Shown piece after piece: positions 5,376 through 11,362 of a DNA stretch of 11,362 bases. The DNA is from an uncultured Eubacterium sp. (GTDB lineage: Bacteria; Bacillota_A; Clostridia; Lachnospirales; Lachnospiraceae). A program made the position numbers and the translations under genes. The stretch lies in contig CANTHI010000062.1 of the NCBI GenBank assembly GCA_947653505.1, positions 1 to 11,362 on the forward strand, given 5' to 3'. The notes under the pieces were generated by a model that worked only from the letters and a program-made list of their open reading frames with translations, was not told where the DNA came from and did not search any database. Each line of letters begins with the position of its first letter. Position 1 is the first letter of the stretch.

Positions 5376-5505
5376 TACACTCCAGACATATATTCACTGC
5401 TTTTTCCAATACGACTTTCATTTCCCCACGATAAATCCCATAGGCCATCATCGCAAGTCCGGCAGCCGCCGCGCAGATTCCCCGCCAGTCCGGACGGCCT
5501 TTCAT
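5362..5505 (-). CDS. CXXC-motif micro-protein (CD1871A-like), 47 residues
   Basis: This short gene begins at the ATG at 5505-5503 behind AGGAGG, 6 nt upstream. It overlaps the end of the TlpA-like gene by 4 nt (ATGA) and runs into the 4Fe-4S gene. The product has one hydrophobic segment (about 10-24, ending MAYGIYRGE) and a C-terminal CLEC motif followed by IGIG. I recall this pattern, a single membrane helix, RGE and a terminal CLEC-IG, as the CD1871A family of Clostridia. Those proteins sit between TlpA-like and 4Fe-4S genes exactly as here. The two cysteines could relay electrons or disulfides between its neighbours, or bind metal. The function is unknown. Confidence 0.82.
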   Translation of the reverse strand: MKGRPDWRGICAAAAGLAMMAYGIYRGEMKVVLEKAVNICLECIGIG

Positions 5506-6644
5506 GACGGTCCTCCTGTCAGTGCGTCCAGCTCCTCATTTACAATCGACTTCCAGTCTTCCAGACTATGACTGCCTGAATACGTGGAGCCTGTAATATT
5601 GCCGTTGTGATCCACAAAAAAAGTCTCCGGTACTGCGGTAATCCCGCTCAGTCTGCCATTGAAAGTATCTGCGTCCGGTATCAGAAACGGATAAGACACT
5701 CCCGTACGCTCCGCTAACAGCTTTGCTTTTTCCAGTATTTCTTCCTTCTGACTTCCCTCCGTGCCGACAGCATCCAGCACGATACCCACAATGTTTACTC
5801 CCTGATCCGCCATCTCTTTGTGCAGTTTTTCCAGATCCGGAATCTCATTGATACAAGGCGTACACCATGTCGTAAATACATTGATCATCGTAAGCTTAAC
5901 ATCCTGAAACATTTCCTGCGTATACGTTTTTCCTGTAATGTCCTGCAGGGAAAATTCCCCCAGACTGCCAGTGAAGTCTGTTTCGCTTTCCAGCTGCTCC
6001 AGCGGCGTCATCTTCGTAATCTCTGCTGTAATCTGTTCCACAGCTTCTGTCTGCCCTGCATCCGGATTAACACTCAGATAATACGTATAAGCTCCGTCTT
6101 CACTTTTGCCAAGCTCTTTATGCTTTGTGCATTTCGTCAGACTGTCCAGATCCTTCCCCGCGTCCGCATCATAGACGCCAAGTGTGCCAATCCGCTCCAG
6201 TCCGTCTGCCCATTCATAATAGCCATCACCTTTTGACGGAACCTCCGCTTCCTGCTGCTCTTTTGTCATGCGGTTCCAGCTGTAAAACGCATACCGCAGG
6301 ACAGAGGCGTCTTCGGACGCTTCTGCCTCACTGAGCATCGCTGTCTGGCTGCTATCCATCTGTTCCTGCAATGTTTTTGGAAGCGTAAACGTAAGTCCCA
6401 TCACCGGGTCTTCGTAAGTATCCTGACTTTTTATCGCGAGCTCTGATGGACGGTACGTATCCGGACTTATCCCATTATCACCATCATTCTGATCCTGTGT
6501 TGTATTTTTTTCTGCGTCCTGCTGCGCATTCTGCGGCGTTTTTCCGCTTTCGGATGCGCATCCTGCCAGAATTGACGTGCTGATCATTCCTATAATAACC
6601 GCTGTGCAAAGTCTTCTTATCCTGATATTGACATTCATATGCAA
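5502..6644 (-). CDS. TlpA/ResA-like thioredoxin lipoprotein
   Basis: This is a surface-anchored thiol-disulfide oxidoreductase. The signal peptide (about 1-28) ends in the lipobox SILAGC, with C29 as the lipidated residue, followed by a Gln/Asp/Asn-rich linker. Residues 68-215 form a domain I do not recognise (LTFTLPKTL near 84-92). Residues 226-375 are a TlpA-type thioredoxin fold with active site W260-C-T-P-C264, the following INEIPDLEKL helix, and cis-proline P339 in AVPETFF. The start is probably TTG at 6644, 11 nt after GGAGG; the ATG two codons later is 17 nt away. It sits 36 nt after the DUF6273 gene, and its stop codon overlaps the CXXC micro-gene. The 4Fe-4S membrane protein next door is a plausible electron source. 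Two-domain form is seen; substrate is unknown. Confidence 0.9.
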   Translation of the reverse strand: MHMNVNIRIRRLCTAVIIGMISTSILAGCASESGKTPQNAQQDAEKNTTQDQNDGDNGISPDTYRPSELAIKSQDTYEDPVMGLTFTLPKTLQEQMDSSQTAMLSEAEASEDASVLRYAFYSWNRMTKEQQEAEVPSKGDGYYEWADGLERIGTLGVYDADAGKDLDSLTKCTKHKELGKSEDGAYTYYLSVNPDAGQTEAVEQITAEITKMTPLEQLESETDFTGSLGEFSLQDITGKTYTQEMFQDVKLTMINVFTTWCTPCINEIPDLEKLHKEMADQGVNIVGIVLDAVGTEGSQKEEILEKAKLLAERTGVSYPFLIPDADTFNGRLSGITAVPETFFVDHNGNITGSTYSGSHSLEDWKSIVNEELDALTGGPS

Positions 6645-6680
6645 GTTTTATAATACCTCCTCTCTGAACAATATCTCCCG

Positions 6681-7952
6681 CTACGCAGCTCCAGCCTCCA
6701 CCCAGACTGCCGGACGCACTCCCAGATCTTTGGAATCCGCCGCATAGCCGTACCGCATAGTCGTACCATCCGCTGACACAAATACCGCGCTGTCCGGTTC
6801 CCTGCCGGATGTGCGCAGCCACCAGGCTCTCTGATTATCCGCAAGCTGCAGCAGACTCTGATAACGCTCTGCTTCTGCTTCATCCAGCAAAAATACACGG
6901 TCAGTTGTCTGCCCGCCGCCCGGGGTACCATAGACACGGTTCGCGGGCGTCTGCACCGTTGTTGGCAGCACGGATTCCTGTTCATACGACGAAAAACAAT
7001 TTTGATAAAACGTCTCATTCAGCCAGCTGCGCATGACAGAGCTTTGCCATTGCGCGTTCTCTCCTGCATTCTGATAGACGGTCTTTGCCTTTACCGGCTT
7101 TTTCCGTACCAGCAGCAGCTTTCGCTGCGTGCCATGATTCTTAAGGTCATCCACAAGATCCGCCACCAGCCACTTCGCCTGTCCAAACGTAACCGTGTCA
7201 CCGACCTTCGCCTGTGCCAGCAGTTTCTTTTCATACTGCGCCTTTCTTTCCGGAGCGTCTTTATAATCGCCCATTTTTTTATGCAGCAGACTGACTGCTT
7301 TTTTATAATTCCCTTCCTCTGCCGCGGTCATGGCTCTCTGGTAATTACATTCCTGCACACGCTGTTTTGTATCTTTATAGCCTCTGCTTTTTGCAAATAC
7401 AGTATTTGCACGCTCGTAATCGTGCATCCCCATCAGCAGCCTGCCTTCCAGATAAAATGCCTGCGGGGAACACAAAAAGATACCCAGTCCGACCACAGCT
7501 GCAAATACAAGAACGGCTACTAATCTTTTTCCGATCGTGCGCATACGCTCCTGTTTCAGCGCTTTTTCCTTTCGCTGCCTGCAGTCTTCGATCTGATCCT
7601 GAATATCTTTATATTCGCGGCGCAGACGGCGGAACTGTGCGATCGCCGCATCATAATCTGCAGAGGATACGGCCTCTGCCTTCATCTGCATACCAGTCTG
7701 ATAGACTTCTTCCCGATGTTCCCGCCGCGCCAGCGGCAGACGTTTTTTGCAGCGCTTTTTGCGCACTTCACTGTCTTCATAGTCGCCCAGCTGCTCAAAC
7801 ATCTGTATCGCTTCTTTATACATATGCACGCGGTCCTGCGGCTGCAGCATTTTCTCCGCGCCTTCCATCCGTCTGACCGCTTTCTGATAATCTGCTTCCC
7901 GCTGCTGCTCCGGCGTCAGGATAACCTCCTGTTTTTTCTTTTTTCTCGCCAT
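6681..7952 (-). CDS. Membrane-anchored DUF6273 protein with helical-repeat N-terminus
   Basis: The protein has 423 residues. The cytoplasmic part (1-140) is charged and helical, with TPR-like repeats (YKEAIQMFEQLGDYEDSE at about 45-62, and a related piece near 100-123). One membrane helix spans 143-162. A second set of TPR-like motifs follows (YERANTVFAKSRGYKDT, YKKAVSLLHKKMGDYKDA, about 179-233). Residues 251-417 are a DUF6273 domain: GDTVTFG, MRSWLNETFY, YGTPGGGQTTDRVFLL, WWLRTSG and GVRPAVWV. DUF6273 is common on Lachnospiraceae surface proteins and has a lectin-like look, but its activity is not established. The start codon overlaps the stop of the transglutaminase-like gene by one base (TAATG), with AGGAG 10 nt upstream, so the two are translationally coupled. 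Topology is inferred from the single helix. Confidence 0.85.
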   Translation of the reverse strand: MARKKKKQEVILTPEQQREADYQKAVRRMEGAEKMLQPQDRVHMYKEAIQMFEQLGDYEDSEVRKKRCKKRLPLARREHREEVYQTGMQMKAEAVSSADYDAAIAQFRRLRREYKDIQDQIEDCRQRKEKALKQERMRTIGKRLVAVLVFAAVVGLGIFLCSPQAFYLEGRLLMGMHDYERANTVFAKSRGYKDTKQRVQECNYQRAMTAAEEGNYKKAVSLLHKKMGDYKDAPERKAQYEKKLLAQAKVGDTVTFGQAKWLVADLVDDLKNHGTQRKLLLVRKKPVKAKTVYQNAGENAQWQSSVMRSWLNETFYQNCFSSYEQESVLPTTVQTPANRVYGTPGGGQTTDRVFLLDEAEAERYQSLLQLADNQRAWWLRTSGREPDSAVFVSADGTTMRYGYAADSKDLGVRPAVWVEAGAA

Positions 7953-9367
7953 TACAAAACTGTCTCCTTCACCTTTTTCGAAAAAGTCCCGTACAGCTTT
8001 TCTCCATTACTGTTCCAGCGGTAAGGCCGTACCCTGACATAATAAGCCTTCCCGTTTTTCAGTCCTTCAATCACATAAGAAGCTGTTTCAATATCTGTTT
8101 TGTCCGCGGGGAGCATGGCTCCGTTTGACGCATACTGTACCGTATATCCGTCACAGCCTTCCACTGGCGCAAAGCTGACTCCCAGCTTTCCAGCCTGCGT
8201 ATTGTCCAGCGTCACGGGATCTGTCACCGCCTCCGGCGCAGTCACATTCGCCTGCGCATCCGGCCCGTCTGCAGCCGCCGGATCAAACGCCGTGGTACAG
8301 GCTGGCACAAGATCCTTCCATTCCTCTGACGGAACGTGCTCCTGCAGCTGCGTATCCGATGCCAGAAGCTGCTCATCCGTAACGTTTAAAAATGTCTCGT
8401 CCCCACGACAGTCATTCCATGTACAGTCCACATTATACCAGATATTTCCCATACGCACCTTATTCCACGCATGGCCCGGACTTGTTACCGTCACACAGGT
8501 AATGCCTGCGCGGCCGCACAGCAGCGCAAACAGCTGCGCATATCCGGCACAAACCGTTTTTCTCTCAAACAAAACCGCACTGATGCAGCTCTGACTCATC
8601 TGACGGTCATCCGGATCATCCACTGCCATCATATCGTTATAATCCACCGCGTCACAGACAATTTTATGAATCAGGGATTCCTTCTGCGCCACCGTCTCTG
8701 CCGTCTGTATCTGTTCCTCCCAGATCTGCAGCTGCTGCGCGAACTGGCGGGTATACTCCGCCCGCGTAGCTCCATCGGAAAACAGCTTATACAGCCCCAC
8801 CGTCATCATGCTGGTAGTTTCCGAGTATACGACCGAATTGCGCATAAAATAATACTGCGGATTTTCAAACATAAAGCAGTAAAATACCCGTTTCATCCGG
8901 GCAGCAGAAAGCCCTTCAAAAGAAGTGAGCGGCAGAATACAGACCGGAACGGTCTCCCCGTTCCGTTTTACTTCCGTCATCTGGAAATTCTCCGTCCCTG
9001 TCAGATAGCGGTCTGCCTGTTTTTTCAGATTCAGATATAATTTTTTTTCTTCTGTATTCAGCAGACTGAAATAATAGTCACTCCCACTGTCTGCCCAGAT
9101 GCTGTCAGACAACTGGTACGACTCATCTGCCTGTATATTTTTTAAGGAAAACTGCCCTGCACGGTACGCGAGATCCTCAACCTTATAAAACTGCGTCTGC
9201 AGATCCGGCATTCCTGCCCGTAAATCTGATCCCGGTCCCTGCAGATCCGGTACCAGTACCTGCGTATCCTGGCGCACATGCGCCTGTGTCTGTAAAGAAG
9301 CTCCAAAAATGCCGCCTGCCAGCATCAGCACTGCCAGTCCGCTGGCGATCAGTTGTTTCGCATTCAT
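7952..9367 (-). CDS. Secreted transglutaminase-like protein with FN3 domain
   Basis: A signal peptide (about 1-29, cleavage after TQA) indicates export. The middle of the protein is a transglutaminase-like cysteine peptidase fold with the triad visible: C273 in RKTVCAGYAQLF, H299 in SPGHAWNKV and D314 in YNVDCTWND. Residues about 379-466 form a fibronectin type III domain (GYTVQYA, GLKNGKAYYVRVRPY). Family members crosslink, deamidate or cleave surface proteins, or only bind them; the substrate here is unknown. The ATG at 9367 has AAAGGG upstream. The gene lies 89 nt after murI and overlaps the DUF6273 gene by one base, so it heads or continues a co-transcribed unit. I see no clear promoter in the 89-nt gap. 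Confidence 0.88.
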   Translation of the reverse strand: MNAKQLIASGLAVLMLAGGIFGASLQTQAHVRQDTQVLVPDLQGPGSDLRAGMPDLQTQFYKVEDLAYRAGQFSLKNIQADESYQLSDSIWADSGSDYYFSLLNTEEKKLYLNLKKQADRYLTGTENFQMTEVKRNGETVPVCILPLTSFEGLSAARMKRVFYCFMFENPQYYFMRNSVVYSETTSMMTVGLYKLFSDGATRAEYTRQFAQQLQIWEEQIQTAETVAQKESLIHKIVCDAVDYNDMMAVDDPDDRQMSQSCISAVLFERKTVCAGYAQLFALLCGRAGITCVTVTSPGHAWNKVRMGNIWYNVDCTWNDCRGDETFLNVTDEQLLASDTQLQEHVPSEEWKDLVPACTTAFDPAAADGPDAQANVTAPEAVTDPVTLDNTQAGKLGVSFAPVEGCDGYTVQYASNGAMLPADKTDIETASYVIEGLKNGKAYYVRVRPYRWNSNGEKLYGTFSKKVKETVL

Positions 9368-9391
9368 CGTTCCAATCCCTTTCCTAATCCT

Positions 9392-9436
9392 TTTTCAGAA
9401 TCCTGTTTTCAGAATTTTATCAGATGATCCTGTTTT
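9392..9436. repeat. Short direct repeats upstream of the transglutaminase gene
   Basis: Two 10-mers recur in the gap before the secreted transglutaminase-like gene: TTTTCAGAAT at 9392-9401 and 9406-9415, and ATCCTGTTTT at 9400-9409 and 9427-9436. On the coding strand this leader is rich in GGA triplets. They may be regulator sites or slippage products; nothing distinguishes the two. Confidence 0.5.
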
Positions 9437-9455
9437 TATAACTAATAATACGAAA

Positions 9456-10241
9456 CTAAAGCAGATTTTTTTGGAATAATGTTCTGCTTAATTCAATTTC
9501 TTCCTCTTCAGCCAGACTATTTTCAAACGTCACGGTCCCGTTTCCGGTACGCGACGACAAAAGGCCTGCCACATCCAGCCTTCTGCGCATCTCCCTTGCC
9601 GTACCGCTTCCTCCATCAAAAATACGGACCCGCTCTCCGGCAATCTCCTGAATCAGCCTGCGCACAAACGGATAATGCGTACACCCGAGTACAATCGAAT
9701 CAATCTCTCTCAGATACGGCGCCAGCAGATTTTCCAGAAATACCTTCAGATCTGCCCCTTCCGTATTGCCAGTCTCAACAAATTCCATAAGTCCCGGACA
9801 GGGCAGTCCGATAATATCCGCTTTCTGCTCATAACGCATCATCAGATTGCGGTACTTATCTCCCTGAATCGTCATCGGCGTGGCCATCACCAGTATCGTC
9901 GGATGCCCCGGCTGCAGGGCCGCCGGCTTGATTGCCGGCTCGATACCGACTAACGGTACGTCCGGATACATGCCGCGCAAAATGCGCACAGCCGCTGCCG
10001 TCGCCGTATTGCAGGCAACAACAATGCCTTTTACCCCCTGCTCCAGTAAAAATTCCACATTTTCAATCGTCAGCCTGCGGATTTCTTCCAGCGGTCTGGT
10101 CCCATACGGGGCATTTTTCGAATCGCCGAAATAAATATAATCTTCCTGTGGCATAATCTTATACAATTCTTTTAATACGCTGATTCCACCCATACCGGAA
10201 TCAAATACTCCGACCGGCTGGTCACATTTTGCATTTTCCAT
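9456..10241 (-). CDS. murI: Glutamate racemase
   Basis: MurI converts L-glutamate to D-glutamate, a peptidoglycan stem-peptide precursor, in the cytoplasm. The 261-residue length is normal. Family motifs are intact: GVFDSGMGG at 11-19, FGDSKNAPYG at 38-47, catalytic C77 in VVACNTATAA, EPAIKPA at 101-107, and the second catalytic Cys C187 in LGCTHYPF. The ATG at 10241 is preceded by AGGGG 7 nt away. It lies 41 nt downstream of the GH25 muramidase gene without a clear terminator between them. Co-transcription of precursor synthesis with a wall hydrolase is therefore plausible. Confidence 0.97.
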   Translation of the reverse strand: MENAKCDQPVGVFDSGMGGISVLKELYKIMPQEDYIYFGDSKNAPYGTRPLEEIRRLTIENVEFLLEQGVKGIVVACNTATAAAVRILRGMYPDVPLVGIEPAIKPAALQPGHPTILVMATPMTIQGDKYRNLMMRYEQKADIIGLPCPGLMEFVETGNTEGADLKVFLENLLAPYLREIDSIVLGCTHYPFVRRLIQEIAGERVRIFDGGSGTAREMRRRLDVAGLLSSRTGNGTVTFENSLAEEEEIELSRTLFQKNLL

Positions 10242-10282
10242 CGGTTATCCCCTAAGTCAGAATATTTTTTATTATGCGGCCG

Positions 10283-11362
10283 TCATTCCCTGTCATATTC
10301 CACGTTTACATCCACGGATACAAGCTCGCCCGTCTCCTTTGTAATACCGTCCACCTGTGCATTGGAGCCGTTGTACTGTCCGCTGTTATACTGCCAGTAT
10401 CTGACTGTTCCCGCTCCCGTGTATCCGGTGCCAAGCGAAACATTCCGGTAACGCGCGATCCACAGGTCAATCCCATCCAGCTTTGTACGGTCCAGATTAT
10501 TGTTTAAAAACGTAAGATAGCTGTATAATACAAACTGATAACCGGCTTCCTCCACAATGTCTTTAAAGGCATGGATCATCTGGTGCAGTGTCTCTTTTTT
10601 CATAGTCTTTGCCTTGTGCACGGCATCTTCCAGATCCAGCGCAATCGGATAATCCAGTTTTCGTCCGTTTAAGATCTCCAGCACAATACGCGCCTCTTCC
10701 TGCGCCTCTTCCACAGTTTTTGCCCTGCTGTAGCAGTATACACCCATTGGCATCTCTACTGCGGACGCATTCTGATACTTGGTTTCGAATGTATAATCCT
10801 CCAGATTATGGTTGCTGATGCGCAAAAAAGCAAACTCCACACCGGAGTTTTTCACACGCCGCCAGTCCACATCTTCCTGCCATCTGGATACATCAATGCC
10901 ATTTCTGCTTCCAGGCGTTACCGATATCACTGCAGACGCACTCTTCCCGTCTGCTGTTGCCGTCACCTTTGTTGTCCCATAAGCAATCCCTGTCACATTG
11001 CCCTGCTCATCTACCTGTGCAACCTCTGTATTCGCAGACGTCCACTCCACTTCACTTTCCAGAAACGTGAAAGCTTCCAGCGGCTTTGTCACTCCCACAC
11101 ACAGCTTTAACGTCCGTGTATTCAGGGAAATACCGCCTGCCGTATAGCTGACCGCATGACACAGGATGCCTTCCCCTGCCGCGCCAGATGCTGACACCCT
11201 GTAATAACGGGCCTGTCCATCCTGTATACCGGTATCCGTATAGGAAGTGTCTGTAAGATCCTTCGCAATACGTCTGTATGTACCGTCCGCCGTATCTGAA
11301 CAGTACAGATGGAAGGAAACGTAACCCCATGCGCACCGATTGGTCTTACGGTTACACAGACA
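10283..11362 (-). CDS. Secreted GH25 muramidase with FN3 and Big2 domains, 5' end outside window
   Basis: The frame is open to the window edge (359 residues visible); an internal GTG at 11197 is not a likely start because the FN3 domain continues upstream of it. In order: a fibronectin type III piece (about 10-65, with SDTADGTYRRIAKDL and ARYYRVSASG), a bacterial Ig-like Big2 domain (about 76-148, with VEWTSANTEVAQVDEQG and GTTKVTATADG), and a glycosyl hydrolase family 25 domain (about 154-359). GH25 enzymes cleave the MurNAc-GlcNAc bond of peptidoglycan. Its motifs are GIDVSRWQ with D157, and LDLED with D243 and E245, followed by WIARY and VRYWQY. The first 15 or so codons fit FN3 less well, and the neighbouring frame reads VTVRPIGAHG there, so a frameshift near the edge is possible. 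The signal peptide would lie outside. Confidence 0.9.
   Translation of the reverse strand, partial: CLCNRKTNRCAWGYVSFHLYCSDTADGTYRRIAKDLTDTSYTDTGIQDGQARYYRVSASGAAGEGILCHAVSYTAGGISLNTRTLKLCVGVTKPLEAFTFLESEVEWTSANTEVAQVDEQGNVTGIAYGTTKVTATADGKSASAVISVTPGSRNGIDVSRWQEDVDWRRVKNSGVEFAFLRISNHNLEDYTFETKYQNASAVEMPMGVYCYSRAKTVEEAQEEARIVLEILNGRKLDYPIALDLEDAVHKAKTMKKETLHQMIHAFKDIVEEAGYQFVLYSYLTFLNNNLDRTKLDGIDLWIARYRNVSLGTGYTGAGTVRYWQYNSGQYNGSNAQVDGITKETGELVSVDVNVEYDRE

Noticed and set aside
4566..5507. Plus-strand open frame of 313 codons.
   Set aside because: It is antisense to three well-supported minus-strand genes. Its product (Gln/Arg-rich, no motif) looks like a shadow frame and has no ribosome binding site.
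9434..9463. TATAAA upstream of the transglutaminase-like gene as its promoter.
   Set aside because: The matching -35 position reads TGCTTT, which does not resemble TTGACA. Read-through from murI is as likely.
1..11362. tRNA, rRNA, CRISPR array, insertion sequence or riboswitch.
   Set aside because: I saw no cloverleaf, regularly spaced short repeats, transposase gene or recognisable aptamer core on either strand.

Overview
The window looks like chromosome of a motile, gut-type Firmicute, most probably a Lachnospiraceae relative of Roseburia. The evidence is a CBir1-like flagellin preceded by csrA, AGGAGG-type ribosome binding sites, DUF6273 and Big2/GH25/FN3 surface proteins, and a TlpA / CXXC micro-protein / 4Fe-4S cassette typical of anaerobic Clostridia. 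Genus is inference.

Region 1 (1-1303) holds the most interesting content. After an AT-rich gene fragment (1-244) and a stem-loop terminator (358-386) there is a self-contained DNA switch. Two 33-bp sites (527-559 and 1271-1303) are inverted copies of each other differing at one base. Each is itself a recombinase core site, with 14-bp arms around an asymmetric 5-bp spacer. Between them lie a small tyrosine recombinase (639-1217, minus strand) and, at the left end, a full-consensus sigma-28 (SigD/FliA) promoter, TAAA-N15-GCCGATAT (575-601, minus strand). In the orientation given, that promoter points away from the flagellin genes. Inversion would place it about 116 nt upstream of csrA, reading into csrA-fliC. 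I read this as a flagellin phase switch caught in the OFF orientation. Its layout parallels the Salmonella hin/fljBA switch, with a tyrosine instead of a serine recombinase.

Region 2 (1304-4336) is the switched operon: a divergent, C-terminally extended CsrA, then an 839-residue flagellin with a tandem duplication in its variable domain, then a strong terminator. Between the two genes is a hairpin displaying GGA in its loop, and the flagellin Shine-Dalgarno itself looks like a second CsrA site. This matches the known two-site control of Bacillus subtilis hag. No fliW is present here.

Region 3 (4337-11362) is entirely minus strand. In transcription order it holds: a secreted FN3-Big2-GH25 muramidase (5' end outside the window), glutamate racemase murI, a secreted transglutaminase-like/FN3 protein, a membrane-anchored DUF6273 protein, a TlpA-like thioredoxin lipoprotein, a 47-residue CXXC protein and a membrane 4Fe-4S protein. 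The last five are closely spaced or overlapping and probably co-transcribed. They suggest two modules, cell-wall/surface work and extracytoplasmic thiol redox. A short decayed coding remnant (4392-4529) lies between this cluster and the shared terminator.
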